Below are positions 8,831-19,184 of a stretch of 64,000 nucleotides of DNA, piece after piece. The DNA is taken from assembly GCF_029603165.1 (NCBI RefSeq), contig NZ_JAQSVC010000003.1, positions 434,001 through 498,000 of the forward strand. Direction: 5' to 3'. The notes beneath the pieces are model-generated. The model worked only from the letters and a program-made list of their open reading frames with translations. It had not been told where the DNA came from and made no database searches. This DNA is from Galbibacter pacificus. Lineage in GTDB: Bacteria; Bacteroidota; Bacteroidia; Flavobacteriales; Flavobacteriaceae. The translations under genes were made by a program, and so were the position numbers. Every line of letters begins with the position of its first letter. Position 1 is the stretch's first letter.

Positions 8831-9140
8831 GACTGCTTTTTTGTGTTTTGAGACTATTCTGTTCTTACAGCAATTTTTTTATAACCTGTATTTTAATATG
8901 CATATAAGATAGTTATTTTTTAATAATTATTTACTTAAAGTCTTCTTAAGCCATAAATAATGGGTTGTTAAATACCGCAACATGAACAATTACAATGAAA
9001 TATCGACGGTATATTAAAAACTTTGTATTTGTTGATATTATTTCTCTTTTCTTAAATTTAGACTTTAATTATTTGCTTAAGTTTGTTTAGTTTTTTCTCA
9101 AAAAGAAATCTCTTTTCTTTTTCGCCTAGAAAATTACAAA
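8831..9140. other. Divergent intergenic region before tdk
   Basis: This 310-base AT-rich gap separates a minus-strand hypothetical gene from tdk. No open reading frame of note is present. The only promoter-like string I see for tdk is TAAGTTTG at 9078-9085, matching the Bacteroidota -7 consensus TAnnTTTG, but I find no good TTTG partner at the expected -33 distance. Confidence 0.5.
9078..9085 (+). promoter_or_regulatory. Candidate -7 promoter box for tdk
   Basis: TAAGTTTG fits the TAnnTTTG consensus of the Bacteroidota housekeeping sigma factor and lies 56 bases before the tdk start. A -33 TTTG is not evident, so the call is weak. Confidence 0.3.
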
Positions 9141-9824
9141 ATGTTTCTCGAAAATACAGTAAATCATAAAGAGCAATTTGGCTGGATAGAAGTCATTTGC
9201 GGGTCTATGTTTTCCGGTAAAACGGAAGAATTGATCCGAAGGCTTAAACGCGCCCAGTTTGCAAGGCAAAAGGTTGAAATTTTCAAGCCCGCGGTAGATG
9301 TGCGCTATGACGACGAAATGGTAGTTTCTCATGATGCCAACGAGATTAGGTCTACTCCGGTTCCTGCTGCGGCCAACATCCGTCTTTTGGCAGATGGCTG
9401 TGATGTTGTGGGAATAGACGAAGCCCAGTTTTTTGATGATGAAATTGTTTCGGTATGCAACGACCTTGCCAACAAAGGGGTGCGTGTAGTTGTTGCGGGC
9501 CTGGACATGGACTTTAAGGGGAATCCGTTTGGGCCAATGCCGGCATTAATGGCCACTGCCGAATACGTTACCAAAGTACATGCCATTTGTACCCGTACCG
9601 GAAACCTTGCCAATTACAGCTTTAGAAAATCCACCAACGACAAATTGGTACTGCTGGGAGAAACAGAAGAATACGAGCCCTTGAGCAGGGCCGCTTTTTT
9701 TAAGGCCATGCTTCGCGAAAAAGTAAATAAAATGGACGTTAAAGATCCTGAGGATATTTCTTTAAAAGAAAAGGTTAAAAAAAATGACGATGACGCACAC
9801 CAGGGAAACCACACTGGAAATTAA
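9141..9824 (+). CDS. tdk: Thymidine kinase
   Basis: Thymidine kinase phosphorylates thymidine in pyrimidine salvage. The P-loop is GSMFSGKT at residues 21-28, and 'GIDEAQFF' supplies the Walker B/catalytic acidic part. The lasso region reads '[16 protein letters not shown]' and then '[10 protein letters not shown]'. Type II kinases usually hold structural zinc with CxxC pairs, but only one cysteine is left in this region, so the zinc site appears lost. The tail of about 25 charged residues extends into the alanine racemase gene, overlapping it by 41 bases. The gene starts the tdk-alr pair. Confidence 0.93.
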   Translation: MFLENTVNHKEQFGWIEVICGSMFSGKTEELIRRLKRAQFARQKVEIFKPAVDVRYDDEMVVSHDANEIRSTPVPAAANIRLLADGCDVVGIDEAQFFDDEIVSVCNDLANKGVRVVVAGLDMDFKGNPFGPMPALMATAEYVTKVHAICTRTGNLANYSFRKSTNDKLVLLGETEEYEPLSRAAFFKAMLREKVNKMDVKDPEDISLKEKVKKNDDDAHQGNHTGN

Positions 9825-10896
9825 CCTTCCGGCAATAAAACACAATTACAACTTATTAAAGGGCAAAATTAAACCCACTACCAAATTCATGGCTGTTGTA
9901 AAAGCCTATGCCTACGGAAGCGATGCCCCTAAAATTGCCATTTTTCTTGAAAAACTAGGTGTAGATTATTTTGCAGTTGCCTACACCGACGAAGGTATTG
10001 CACTACGAAATGCCGGTATAACCAAACCTATTTTGGTATTACATCCGCTTCCAGTTCATTTCAACGAGATTATAAATTATAGACTAGAACCAAGTTTATA
10101 TAGCTTTAATGTTTTGGAAGTTTTTTTGGAGGCTGCCAAAAACGAAAAAGAGTATCCAATTCATCTTAAATTTAACACCGGCCTCAACCGTTTAGGATTT
10201 GTTAAAATGGACATAGCGCTTATTTCAGGGAAGCTTCTTCATCAAAAAAACGTTTATGTAGCATCTGTATTTTCTCACTTGGGAGCTTCGGAAGATTTAA
10301 ATGAAAAAGATTTCACGATGCGGCAAATCCTTTCATTTAAAGAAATAAAAGCATCTTTGGCCGAGAAATTTTCGCATAAACCCCTATACCATTTGTTAAA
10401 TACATCCGGAATATTAAATTATACAACTAGTGCACAGTTTGATATGGTCAGGAGCGGTATCGGGCTGTATGGTTTTGGAAACGACGCACAATACGATGCT
10501 TTGTTTAAAACAGTGCTCAGCTTAAAAAGTGTTATTTCACAGATACACAATATTGCCCCTGGTAACAGTATCGGGTACAATCAAGGGCATATTGCCGATA
10601 AGGCTATGAAAACAGCCACCATTCCATTGGGCCACGCCGATGGAATAGGGCGCCAGTACGGAAAAGGCAAGGCACATGTAACCATTCATGGCCATAAATG
10701 CCCCATAGTTGGTAATGTGTGTATGGACATGCTCATGGTAGACGTTTCCGAAGTGCAATGCAAGGAAGGCGACGAAGTGCTGGTTTTTGGCAAAAGTCCT
10801 ACCGCCGGTGAATTTGCGGCAACAGCAGGCACCATATCTTACGAACTCATTGCGGGCATTTCCCAGCGGGTACGGCGCAAAATAATTACACATTGA
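9784..10896 (+). CDS. alr: Alanine racemase
   Basis: Alanine racemase makes D-alanine for peptidoglycan, using pyridoxal phosphate. The cofactor lysine is K40 in '[12 protein letters not shown]' (most family members have ANAYG). Other marks are '[10 protein letters not shown]', '[11 protein letters not shown]', the second-base tyrosine in 'NSIGYNQG' and '[13 protein letters not shown]'. The 370-residue length fits the stand-alone enzyme, not the MurF fusion found in some Bacteroidota. The start is uncertain between ATGs at 9784 and 9790; either overlaps the end of tdk by 35-41 bases, implying coupled translation. Confidence 0.95.
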   Translation: MTMTHTRETTLEINLPAIKHNYNLLKGKIKPTTKFMAVVKAYAYGSDAPKIAIFLEKLGVDYFAVAYTDEGIALRNAGITKPILVLHPLPVHFNEIINYRLEPSLYSFNVLEVFLEAAKNEKEYPIHLKFNTGLNRLGFVKMDIALISGKLLHQKNVYVASVFSHLGASEDLNEKDFTMRQILSFKEIKASLAEKFSHKPLYHLLNTSGILNYTTSAQFDMVRSGIGLYGFGNDAQYDALFKTVLSLKSVISQIHNIAPGNSIGYNQGHIADKAMKTATIPLGHADGIGRQYGKGKAHVTIHGHKCPIVGNVCMDMLMVDVSEVQCKEGDEVLVFGKSPTAGEFAATAGTISYELIAGISQRVRRKIITH

Positions 10897-10997
10897 GCAC
10901 CTCCAAATAATAAGGCTGTTATATTTTTTCTAGTTATGAAGCAAAAAATGGCTTCACTTGTTGACTCTTTCAATACTTATCGTATTTTTTTATATAT

Positions 10998-11012
10998 TTA
11001 GTCATTGACTAA
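10998..11012. repeat. Perfect 7-bp palindrome before mscL
   Basis: TTAGTCA-T-TGACTAA forms two perfect 7-base arms around one base, ending 17 bases before the mscL start codon. The loop is too small for a stable RNA hairpin, so a dimeric DNA-binding protein is the more natural reader. I know of no specific regulator for it. Confidence 0.4.
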
Positions 11013-11029
11013 TCAACAAAATAATTTAT

Positions 11030-11452
11030 ATGGGATTCTTTAAAGATTTTAAGGCCTTTTTGCTTAAAGGTGACATTGTAAACTTGGCCACTGCTGTTAT
11101 CGTTGGTGGCGCCTTTGGAAAAATCGTAACTTCTTTGACCAAAGATATTTTAATGCCGCCTATAGGGATGCTTCTCGGCGGTGTAAAATTTACCGAACTT
11201 AAAATTGTATTGAAAGATGCTGTCCTAAATGGTGAAGAGATGGTCTCGGAAGCCATTACCATCAATTATGGCCTTTTTATACAAACGGTTATAGATTTTA
11301 TAATTATCGGTTTTTGTATCTTTGTGGTACTGAAAGCCTATGAAAAAACCAAAAAGAAAAAAGAAGAAGTTCCTGCAGCACCCGCCGGGCCAACTACCGA
11401 AGAATTGTTAATTGAAATTCGTGACGAGTTAAAAAAGCAAAATACCAAATAA
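11030..11452 (+). CDS. mscL: Large-conductance mechanosensitive channel MscL
   Basis: MscL opens under membrane tension to release solutes during osmotic downshock. The 140-residue protein has the N-terminal amphipathic helix '[20 protein letters not shown]', the glycine/alanine-rich TM1 '[11 protein letters not shown]', the periplasmic loop with 'DILMPPIG' at its start, TM2 around residues 82-103 and a charged C-terminal helix after a Pro/Ala linker ('[13 protein letters not shown]'). The linker is slightly longer than in E. coli. It stands between alr and asd, an arrangement I associate with flavobacteria. Confidence 0.96.
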   Translation: MGFFKDFKAFLLKGDIVNLATAVIVGGAFGKIVTSLTKDILMPPIGMLLGGVKFTELKIVLKDAVLNGEEMVSEAITINYGLFIQTVIDFIIIGFCIFVVLKAYEKTKKKKEEVPAAPAGPTTEELLIEIRDELKKQNTK

Positions 11453-11500
11453 AATACCCCTTTTCGGGGCAAACCGCTGCACAAGCAATAGTAATTAAAG

Positions 11501-11528
11501 CCACGCCCATAAAGCGTGGTTATTTTTA
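11501..11528 (+). terminator. Rho-independent terminator after mscL
   Basis: CCACGC at 11501-11506 pairs with GCGTGG at 11514-11519 across a 7-base loop and is followed by a T-rich run. A smaller hairpin, CCCC-TTTTC-GGGG, lies at 11457-11469 directly after the stop codon. Confidence 0.75.
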
Positions 11529-11655
11529 ATTCAATCGATAATTATAACATTTTGTTACGATTAAAACAATTGTTGTTTTTCCGATGGTAGAACCGTGAAT
11601 ATTAACTACTTTTGTCTTCAAATAAAATGTAGAAGACATCATAATTAAATAAAAC

Positions 11656-12645
11656 ATGAAAATAGCTGTTGTAGGGGCTACCGGAATGGTAGGCGAGGTA
11701 ATGCTTAAAGTTTTAGCGGAACGCAATTTCCCGATTACCGAATTATTAGTTGTAGCATCAGAAAGATCTGTAGGTAAAGAATTATCCTTCAAAGGACAAA
11801 CATATAAAGTAATTGGTTTGGCCGATGCGGTGGCCGAAAAACCGGATATTGCCATTTTTTCGGCTGGTGGTGGCACTTCTTTGGAATGGGCACCAAAATT
11901 TGCAGATGCCGGTGTAACCGTTATCGATAACTCTTCGGCATGGCGCATGGACCCCACCAAAAAATTGGTGGTCCCGGAAATCAATGCCAACGAATTAACC
12001 CCGGAAGATAAAATCATTGCCAATCCAAACTGTTCCACCATACAAATGGTAATGGCCTTGGCCCCACTGCACAAAGCCTATAAAATGAAGCGCGTGGTAG
12101 TTTCTACATATCAATCTATTTCAGGGACAGGTGTTAAAGCCGTTAAACAGCTGGAAAATGAGCTTGCAGGCGTGGAAGGTGAAATGGCTTATCCATATCC
12201 GATCAACAGAAATGCTTTGCCGCATTGCGATGTTTTTGAAGAAAATGGATATACCAAAGAAGAAATGAAACTGGCACGGGAGCCTCAAAAAATATTCGGC
12301 GACCACTCATTTGCAGTTTCGGCTACTGCCGTTCGTATTCCAACATCTGGCGGACATTCGGAAGCTGTGAATGTACAGTTTGAAAATGATTTTACTTTGG
12401 CAGACATTAGAAGGTTGCTAAACGACACCCCGGGGGTCGTGGTTCAGGACAATCCAGATACCAATACTTACCCAATGCCCATTTATGCACATGATAAAGA
12501 CGAGGTTTTTGTTGGAAGAATTAGACGGGATGAATCACAACCCAACACCTTAAATATGTGGATTGTAGCCGATAACCTTCGAAAAGGTGCGGCCACCAAT
12601 GCAGTTCAGATTGCTGAGTATTTGGTAAAAAACAATCTTGTATAA
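11656..12645 (+). CDS. asd: Aspartate-semialdehyde dehydrogenase
   Basis: The enzyme reduces aspartyl phosphate to aspartate semialdehyde, leading to lysine, diaminopimelate, methionine and threonine. The NADP-binding motif GATGMVGE is at residues 8-15, the catalytic cysteine is C126 in 'ANPNCSTIQ', and the active-site histidine is in 'PTSGGHSEAV' near residue 234. The 329-residue length is typical. A strong terminator follows, so it appears to end its transcript. Confidence 0.97.
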   Translation: MKIAVVGATGMVGEVMLKVLAERNFPITELLVVASERSVGKELSFKGQTYKVIGLADAVAEKPDIAIFSAGGGTSLEWAPKFADAGVTVIDNSSAWRMDPTKKLVVPEINANELTPEDKIIANPNCSTIQMVMALAPLHKAYKMKRVVVSTYQSISGTGVKAVKQLENELAGVEGEMAYPYPINRNALPHCDVFEENGYTKEEMKLAREPQKIFGDHSFAVSATAVRIPTSGGHSEAVNVQFENDFTLADIRRLLNDTPGVVVQDNPDTNTYPMPIYAHDKDEVFVGRIRRDESQPNTLNMWIVADNLRKGAATNAVQIAEYLVKNNLV

Positions 12646-12670
12646 AGAAGATTCTGTAAAAATATGTTAA

Positions 12671-12708
12671 AAAAGCCCTTTTCCTGATATGGTCAAGGGC
12701 TTTTTCTT
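12671..12708 (+). terminator. Rho-independent terminator after asd
   Basis: AAAAGCCCTT at 12671-12680 pairs with AAGGGCTTTT beginning at 12695, followed by more T residues. A-rich and T-rich flanks make it able to work in both directions. Confidence 0.85.
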
Positions 12709-12817
12709 TAAATTATCCCCGCTAATTTTAATCAATCCAATGGAATGAAGTAGGCTATATCCTAAATGCTCAGTGCCATATTCCATATTGACCTTTAAAA
12801 ACAATAAATTTGAACCC

Positions 12818-14977
12818 ATGAAACAATTAATCGCTTTTGTGGTAGTTGCGGGGATTTTAAATTCTTGTGATACCACAGAACCTAAAAAAAAGCTCGCCTT
12901 GAAATATCCAGCTACTAAAAAAGTAGATACCATAAACTCTTATTTTGGAACTGAAGTAAAAGACCCGTATCGTTGGCTTGAAGACGACCGCTCTGATGAA
13001 ACGGCCGCATGGGTAAAAGCCGAAAACGAAGTAACGTTTGGCTATCTTGAAAGAATTCCTTTTAGGGAACAGCTAAAAAAACGACTGGAGCAATTATGGA
13101 ACTACGAAAAACTCTCGGCACCTTTTAAAGAAGGCGATTATATGTATTACTACAAAAACGACGGCTTGCAAAACCAATATGTGGTATACCGAAAAAAAAC
13201 AGGCGATAACAAAGAAGAAGTTTTTCTTGATCCCAATACTTTTTCTACAGACGGGACCACATCTCTTAGCGGTTTAAGCTTCTCCAAAAGCGGAAAATTG
13301 GCTGCCTATTCCATTTCTGAAGGTGGTAGCGACTGGCGAAAAATCATTGTAAAAAATGCGGAAACCAAGGAAATTATTGAAGATACGCTTGCAGATGTAA
13401 AATTTAGCGGTATTTCGTGGAAAGCAGATGAAGGCTTCTATTATTCCAGTTACGATAAACCTAAAGGAAGCGAACTTTCGGCAAAAACCGATCAACATAA
13501 GCTTTATTACCACAAACTCGGCACTCCGCAAAAGGACGATAAACTTATTTTTGGGGGAACCGAAGAACAAAAGCATCGTTATGTAGGGGGCAATGTCACC
13601 GAGGACAACCGCTATTTAATAATCAGCGCATCTATATCAACCTCTGGGAACAAACTTTATTTAAAAGATTTAACAAAGGAAAATGCTTCCTTAATACCTA
13701 TTATTGAAACTACGGAAAGCGATACATATGTTATAGAAAATAAAGGTTCCACATTGTTCCTGTTAACCGATTTAGACGCTCCCAATAAAAAAATCGTAAC
13801 CGTCGATGCCTCCGCTCCAACCCCGGAAAACTGGAAAGATTTTGTCCCTGAAACAGAATATGTGTTAAATCCAAATACAGGAAGCGGATATTTTTTTGCC
13901 GAATATATGGTTGATGCCGTTTCTCAAGTGAAACAATACAATTATAAAGGGGAACTAGTTCGGGACATTGAACTTCCGGGACTGGGAAGCATTGGTGGCT
14001 TTGGCGCCAAGAAAAAAGACAAAGAACTCTATTATTCATTTACCAATTACAATACCCCGGGGAGTATTTATAAATTTAACCCGGAAACGGGAGAATCTGA
14101 GGCTTATTGGAAACCTAAGATCGACTTCAATGGCAACGATTATGAGTCTGAACAGGTATTTTACACTTCAAAAGACGGCACAAAAATCCCCATGATCATA
14201 ACCTACAAAAAAGGGATTGAACTCAATGGGAAAAACCCGACCATTCTTTATGGTTATGGAGGTTTCAACATTAGTTTAACACCTTCGTTCAGTACAGCAA
14301 TGGCGGTATGGCTGGAACAAGGTGGGATTTATGCTGTACCAAACCTTCGTGGCGGTGGCGAATATGGAAAAAAATGGCACGATGCCGGCACAAAGCTCCA
14401 TAAGCAAAACGTGTTCGACGATTTTATTGCCGCTGGCGAATATTTAATCGATCAACATTACACCTCTTCCGAATATTTAGCCATTCGTGGGGGTTCTAAT
14501 GGAGGGCTTTTAGTGGGTGCCACTATGACACAACGCCCAGACCTAATGAAAGTAGCCTTACCGGCTGTAGGTGTTTTGGACATGCTCCGCTACCACACTT
14601 TCACCGCAGGGGCCGGATGGGCCTATGATTATGGCACCGCAGAGGACAGCAAAGAAATGTTTAATTACTTAAAAGGCTATTCCCCTGTCCACAATGTAAA
14701 AAAAGACACACGATATCCAGCCACATTAATTACAACGGGAGACCACGACGACCGTGTAGTACCGGCACATAGCTTTAAGTTTGCTGCCGAATTACAGGAA
14801 AAACAACAAGGCAAGAACCCTGTTCTTATCCGTATTGAAACCAATGCGGGGCATGGTGCCGGTACCCCGGTGAGCAAAACCATCGATCAATATGCAGATA
14901 TTTTTGGATTTACCCTTTTCAATATGGGTTATAAAGAACTTCCAAACCAAGCTGCTTTAAAAGAATTTAAAAACTAA
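12818..14977 (+). CDS. Prolyl oligopeptidase (S9A family), lipoprotein
   Basis: This is a secreted serine peptidase that cleaves after proline in short peptides. I place the start at 12818 because it gives a lipoprotein signal ([17 protein letters not shown]), whereas the longer frame from 12773 adds 15 unlikely residues. An N-terminal seven-bladed propeller follows 'DPYRWLEDD', and the C-terminal hydrolase domain carries S560 in 'RGGSNGGLL', the acid in 'GDHDDRVVP' and the histidine in 'NAGHGAG'. About 719 residues is normal. The M28 peptidase gene follows after 11 bases, so the two likely form one peptide-digesting operon. Confidence 0.93.
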   Translation: MKQLIAFVVVAGILNSCDTTEPKKKLALKYPATKKVDTINSYFGTEVKDPYRWLEDDRSDETAAWVKAENEVTFGYLERIPFREQLKKRLEQLWNYEKLSAPFKEGDYMYYYKNDGLQNQYVVYRKKTGDNKEEVFLDPNTFSTDGTTSLSGLSFSKSGKLAAYSISEGGSDWRKIIVKNAETKEIIEDTLADVKFSGISWKADEGFYYSSYDKPKGSELSAKTDQHKLYYHKLGTPQKDDKLIFGGTEEQKHRYVGGNVTEDNRYLIISASISTSGNKLYLKDLTKENASLIPIIETTESDTYVIENKGSTLFLLTDLDAPNKKIVTVDASAPTPENWKDFVPETEYVLNPNTGSGYFFAEYMVDAVSQVKQYNYKGELVRDIELPGLGSIGGFGAKKKDKELYYSFTNYNTPGSIYKFNPETGESEAYWKPKIDFNGNDYESEQVFYTSKDGTKIPMIITYKKGIELNGKNPTILYGYGGFNISLTPSFSTAMAVWLEQGGIYAVPNLRGGGEYGKKWHDAGTKLHKQNVFDDFIAAGEYLIDQHYTSSEYLAIRGGSNGGLLVGATMTQRPDLMKVALPAVGVLDMLRYHTFTAGAGWAYDYGTAEDSKEMFNYLKGYSPVHNVKKDTRYPATLITTGDHDDRVVPAHSFKFAAELQEKQQGKNPVLIRIETNAGHGAGTPVSKTIDQYADIFGFTLFNMGYKELPNQAALKEFKN

Positions 14978-14988
14978 ACCCAACACAT

Positions 14989-16539
14989 ATGATAAATAAA
15001 ACAATCTTTTTGGCAGCCTTTCTGGCTTTTATTTCTTTAGCGCAAGCACAAACACAACAAGAAGTTGTAGATGCCATTGTAAAAGAGGCCTCAGAAAACT
15101 CTCAATTAAAGGAGCTTGCCTTCGAACTCATGGACGGTATTGGTCCGCGTTTGGTAGGCACTCCACAAATGCAACAGGCACACGATTGGGCCGTAAAAAA
15201 ATACAGCTCTTGGGATATCACGGCCGAGAACCAACAATGGGGTGAATGGAAAGGCTGGGAACGTGGCATAACCCATATCGATATGGTTTCCCCTCGCGTA
15301 AAATCTATCCAAGGAATGCAGTTGGCATGGAACCCAAGCACTTCTAAAAAAGGAGTTACGGCAGAATTGATCATCCTTCCCGAAGTAAAAGATTCCATTG
15401 ACTTCCAGAAATGGCTTCCTTCAGTAAAAGGAAAAATAGTAATGGTTTCCATGAAACAACCTACCGGAAGACCCGATGATAATTGGGAAGAATTTGCAAC
15501 CCCTGAATCTTTTGAAAAAATGAAAAAAAACAGGGACTCCCTTGAAGATGCATGGCGGGACAATATGCGTAAAACCGGATATACGCGCAGAACGTTGCCC
15601 GAGGCCCTGGAAAAAGCCGGCGCCGTTGGTATTGTACAATCGTATTGGTCCAAAGGCTTTGGGGCAAACAAAATATTTAGCGCCGGAACAAAAAAAATCC
15701 CTATGGTCGATGTGGCCCTGGAAGACTACGGAATGCTTTACCGCTTGGTGGAACACGGTAAAAAACCCGAAATTAAAATTGTTGCCGAATCTAAAAATTT
15801 AGGCACTGTGCCCACTTTCAACACCATTGCAACCATCAAGGGTATGGAAAAACCCGACGAATATGTAATTCTATCTGCCCATTTCGATTCTTGGGATGGC
15901 GGTACGGGTGCTACCGATAATGGTACGGGAACCATTACCATGATGGAAACTGCGCGTATTCTTAAAAAAATATACCCAAACCCTAAACGGACTATTATTA
16001 TTGGTTTGTGGGGAAGCGAAGAACAAGGGTTAAACGGGTCGAGGGCCTTTGTAGAAGACCATCCTAAAATTGTTGCGAACGTACAAGCCGTTTTTAATCA
16101 AGATAATGGAACGGGACGCGTAGTAAATTTATCAGGGCAAGGGTTTTTAAATTCTTATGAATATTTGGGAAGGTGGCTACATGCAGTTCCCGAAAGCATC
16201 ACAAAACAAATTGAAACACACTTTCCCGGTACTCCCGCGAGAGGCGGATCAGATTATGCCTCGTTTGTGGCCGAAGGCGCTCCGGCATTTTCCTTAAGCT
16301 CCTTAAGTTGGGCTTATTGGAATTATACATGGCATACCAATCTGGACACTTACGACAAAATTGTTTTTGACGATGTGCAAAACAATGTCATTCTAACCGC
16401 TATTTTAGCATATATGGCCTGTGAAGATCCGCAAAAAACATCCAATGTAAAAAGTGTTTTACCAATTGATGACGAAACAGGAAAGCCACGCGAATGGCCA
16501 GAAGCAAGAGAACCAAACAGAAAAGGTGGATTGGACTAA
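14989..16539 (+). CDS. Secreted M28 family metallopeptidase
   Basis: The 516-residue protein starts with a signal peptide ending 'FISLAQAQ'. The M28 catalytic domain shows the two-zinc site: H and D in 'SAHFDSWDGGTGATDNGTG', the acidic 'WGSEEQG', D in 'FNQDNGTG' and the late histidine in 'WHTNLDTYD'. The stretch of roughly residues 110-270 before it looks like an inserted protease-associated (PA) domain. Members remove N-terminal residues from peptides. It follows the prolyl oligopeptidase by 11 bases and is followed by a terminator. Confidence 0.92.
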   Translation: MINKTIFLAAFLAFISLAQAQTQQEVVDAIVKEASENSQLKELAFELMDGIGPRLVGTPQMQQAHDWAVKKYSSWDITAENQQWGEWKGWERGITHIDMVSPRVKSIQGMQLAWNPSTSKKGVTAELIILPEVKDSIDFQKWLPSVKGKIVMVSMKQPTGRPDDNWEEFATPESFEKMKKNRDSLEDAWRDNMRKTGYTRRTLPEALEKAGAVGIVQSYWSKGFGANKIFSAGTKKIPMVDVALEDYGMLYRLVEHGKKPEIKIVAESKNLGTVPTFNTIATIKGMEKPDEYVILSAHFDSWDGGTGATDNGTGTITMMETARILKKIYPNPKRTIIIGLWGSEEQGLNGSRAFVEDHPKIVANVQAVFNQDNGTGRVVNLSGQGFLNSYEYLGRWLHAVPESITKQIETHFPGTPARGGSDYASFVAEGAPAFSLSSLSWAYWNYTWHTNLDTYDKIVFDDVQNNVILTAILAYMACEDPQKTSNVKSVLPIDDETGKPREWPEAREPNRKGGLD

Positions 16540-16639
16540 CAAACCTGCCAAAAAGAGACGGTTCCGACCTCTCCAAAAAGAGATAAAGCGGAAACCTCAA
16601 GGTAAAGCCGTCGAGGAATTTTAAGATTCAAAATATTAC

Positions 16640-16683
16640 AAACCCCTTAAAATGAATTGGATTCTTTTTAAGGGGTTTATTTT
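16640..16683 (+). terminator. Terminator after the M28 peptidase gene
   Basis: AAACCCCTTAAAA at 16640-16652 pairs with TTTTTAAGGGGTTT ending at about 16679, and a T-rich run follows. The stem is long and symmetrical, so it can act on both strands. Confidence 0.85.
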
Positions 16684-16740
16684 GTTCGTATTTTTAGTCC
16701 ATCAACAGGTTCTGTATTAAAAAAGTCAAACAGGGTAAAA

Positions 16741-17274
16741 ATGAAAACATATATATTGTTACTTCGTGGGATAAATGTAGGCGGACATAGAAAAATAAAA
16801 ATGGCCGATTTAAGGGCTACATTGGAAAAAATCGGGTTTCAAAAAGTGGCTTCTTATATTCAAAGCGGGAATGTTATTTTTTCTTCAGATGAAAGCGACG
16901 TTTCAAAAATTCAGCAAAAGATAGAACAGCACATTGCAGCCCATTTTGGGTTTGATGTCAAGTGCTTTATTATTTCTGAAAAAAAATTTACCGCTATTAT
17001 AAAGAACAATCCCTTTTTAAAAAAAGGCGAACCTATTGAAAAATTGTACTGCACCTTTTTAGAAGGTACTCCTCTACCAGAATCCATACAAAACTTAAAT
17101 GAATACCGTGTTGATGATGAAGAATATACGCACCGCGATAATATCCTATACTTTTGCTACCATAACGGTTATGGAAAAGCAAAAATTTCCAATCCGTTTA
17201 TAGAGAAAAAATTAAAGCTTGGCGCTACCACACGAAACTGGAAAACCATGCTTAAATTACGGGATATGATTTAA
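16741..17274 (+). CDS. DUF1697 family protein
   Basis: The 177-residue protein begins 'MKTYILLLRGINVGGHRKIKM' and continues 'YIQSGNVIFSS', the hallmark of DUF1697, a family of unknown function found widely in bacteria. The C-terminal 'KLGATTRNWKTMLKL' is also typical. It appears cytoplasmic, with no signal or membrane segment. It starts after the terminator of the peptidase pair, and the ABC ATPase gene follows 38 bases downstream. Confidence 0.9.
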   Translation: MKTYILLLRGINVGGHRKIKMADLRATLEKIGFQKVASYIQSGNVIFSSDESDVSKIQQKIEQHIAAHFGFDVKCFIISEKKFTAIIKNNPFLKKGEPIEKLYCTFLEGTPLPESIQNLNEYRVDDEEYTHRDNILYFCYHNGYGKAKISNPFIEKKLKLGATTRNWKTMLKLRDMI

Positions 17275-17312
17275 AATTCATAATCAATATCTTTACCAAA
17301 AACTTTCCTGGA

Positions 17313-18266
17313 ATGCTTGAAGTAAAAAACGTTTCTTTTCAATATAAAGAGGCCCCCGTCTTAAAAAATATCAGCTTTAAACTTCAAAAAGGAGAACACC
17401 TATCCATTATTGGCGAAAGTGGTTCTGGAAAAAGTACATTGCTCAAAATAATTTATGGTTTATATCATCTAGAAAAAGGAACATTATATTGGGGCAACAA
17501 GCAACTTATGGGTCCGAATTACAATATTGTGCCGGGGGAAGATTTTATAAAATATGTTGCCCAGGATTACGATTTGATGCCCTTTATTACCGTTGAAGAA
17601 AACGTGGGAAAATTCTTGTCAAACTTTTATTTGAGAAAAAAGAAAAAGCGCATCGCCGAATTATTGGAAGTCGTTGGCATGACAGCCTACGCCAACACCA
17701 AGCCCACAGAGTTAAGCGGTGGGCAACAACAACGCGTAGCTATTGCAAAAGCCTTGGCCAACAAACCCGAATTACTGCTTCTTGATGAGCCATTTAGCAA
17801 TATTGACAATTTTAAGAAAAACCGACTGAGACGTGATTTATTTACGTATTTAAAGTCGCAAAACATAACTTGCATTACGGCCACACACGACAATACAGAT
17901 TCCTTGGCTTATGCCAATGCAACAATGGTTTTAAAAGCAGGCAAAAAGGTTGATTTTAATAACCCAAAAGAGCTTTACCAAAGGCCAAAAAACCGCTATG
18001 TGGCTTCTTTGTTTGGCGAAGTTAATGAAATTGCCATGAACCAACTTATCGAGGGTGATTCTTCAACAAAAAAAATTTTACTATATCCCCACGAGCTAAA
18101 AGTTATACCTACATCTATTTTTAAGGTGAAGGTAAAAACCTGTTATTTTCAAGGTTCACATTACTTAATTGAAGCTAAAAGAAAAAGGAAAACTATTTAT
18201 TTTAACCATCCAAAAGCGTTGCCTATAGAAAAAGAGATATCGTTATCTATTTTAAAAAATAACTAA
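17313..18266 (+). CDS. Orphan ABC transporter ATP-binding protein
   Basis: The 317-residue protein is an ABC ATPase: Walker A GESGSGKST at residues 34-42, signature LSGGQQQ at 134-140 and Walker B LLLLDEP at 154-160. The region after residue 215 ('ELYQRPKNRYVASLFGE') and the C-terminal 80 residues recall the PotA/FbpC type with a regulatory TOBE-like domain. Those proteins energise import of polyamines, iron or anions. No permease or binding protein gene is adjacent, so its partner is elsewhere or it has another role. Its stop lies only 7 bases from the convergent next gene. Confidence 0.88.
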   Translation: MLEVKNVSFQYKEAPVLKNISFKLQKGEHLSIIGESGSGKSTLLKIIYGLYHLEKGTLYWGNKQLMGPNYNIVPGEDFIKYVAQDYDLMPFITVEENVGKFLSNFYLRKKKKRIAELLEVVGMTAYANTKPTELSGGQQQRVAIAKALANKPELLLLDEPFSNIDNFKKNRLRRDLFTYLKSQNITCITATHDNTDSLAYANATMVLKAGKKVDFNNPKELYQRPKNRYVASLFGEVNEIAMNQLIEGDSSTKKILLYPHELKVIPTSIFKVKVKTCYFQGSHYLIEAKRKRKTIYFNHPKALPIEKEISLSILKNN

Positions 18267-18273
18267 GGTATCT

Positions 18274-19101
18274 TTAATTATTGGCTATCTTTAAATTCCC
18301 TATAAATAGTTGAGCTCCTTGATCCATATCAAGTGGGGCACTTACATAAAAGTACTTTGTCGGTTTGTTCAAGAACATCTTGGCATCCAACAATTTAGAC
18401 TTGTCAAGATACAACCGCATTTGATCCCCATCTACAGCAATGGAAACGTGTATTAAAGCATTTCCATAGTTATCCAAAGGAAAGTCCAATGTATTGCTGA
18501 CTTTTGTATCACTGCTGCTATTAGATACGGCCCTGTTCCAAAAATGTAGTTCTGTTGATGTTATGGAATTATCATTATAAGCATCGGATATCCATGAACG
18601 GACAGCATTGTCTTTACTGAAACCAAAATTCATCCCGCCTATATCTTTAGCTTTATCGCTTCTTGTAACGATATCAAACTCCAAGGTAAACTTTCCTTTG
18701 GGCATGGCCAATAAAGTATCGAGCTTAAAACTGGACCGGTCTCCCAGTTTTAGCCATTTCCCGGGAAGTCCCGGTATTTCGACAATAGATCCGGTGCCAT
18801 TGGTTTTCCAATATCTGGGCATGGAACCAAGGTTTTCGTTGTCATAATTATCCTGAAAATATATATTACTTCCCGGAACGAAAGAAAAAACTTCTTCCAC
18901 GTAAGGCACCTGTCCTTTTGAAGCATTTCCCTGAGCAGTACTTTCTTCCTCATCGGTTGAACCATTTAACATATCATCGGTTACGTCCACAGCCTTCTTT
19001 TCTACCTTATCCTGGATCTTCTTCCAAAATTGGGCATTTGTGGTAATTGGGGAGAATGCAAATAATAATAGTAAACCCGGAAGAATCGTTATTTTTTTCA
19101 T
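18274..19101 (-). CDS. Secreted protein like the N-terminal part of OmpA-family proteins
   Basis: The 275-residue product has a signal peptide ending 'PITTNAQ', then a charged helix 'FWKKIQDKVEKKAVD' and a beta-rich part with 'FVPGSNIYFQDNYDNENLG', 'PGKWLKLGD' and 'FTLEFDIVT'. In Bacteroidota I recall this beta-rich module ahead of an OmpA C-terminal domain; here the OmpA domain is absent. The module resembles a lectin-like jelly roll, which is inference. Convergent with the ABC ATPase gene. Confidence 0.7.
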   Translation of the reverse strand: MKKITILPGLLLLFAFSPITTNAQFWKKIQDKVEKKAVDVTDDMLNGSTDEEESTAQGNASKGQVPYVEEVFSFVPGSNIYFQDNYDNENLGSMPRYWKTNGTGSIVEIPGLPGKWLKLGDRSSFKLDTLLAMPKGKFTLEFDIVTRSDKAKDIGGMNFGFSKDNAVRSWISDAYNDNSITSTELHFWNRAVSNSSSDTKVSNTLDFPLDNYGNALIHVSIAVDGDQMRLYLDKSKLLDAKMFLNKPTKYFYVSAPLDMDQGAQLFIGNLKIANN

Positions 19102-19184
19102 TGTTTTTTGTTTTTGGCTGTATTTAGACTATAAAAATATACAAATATCCCGTCCCTTACAATGTAAGTAAGAAATTTCATGAA

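Noticed and set aside
9613-9814. Antisense frames inside tdk and alr
   Set aside because: They mirror the codon pattern of the real genes and lack starts, signals or homology.
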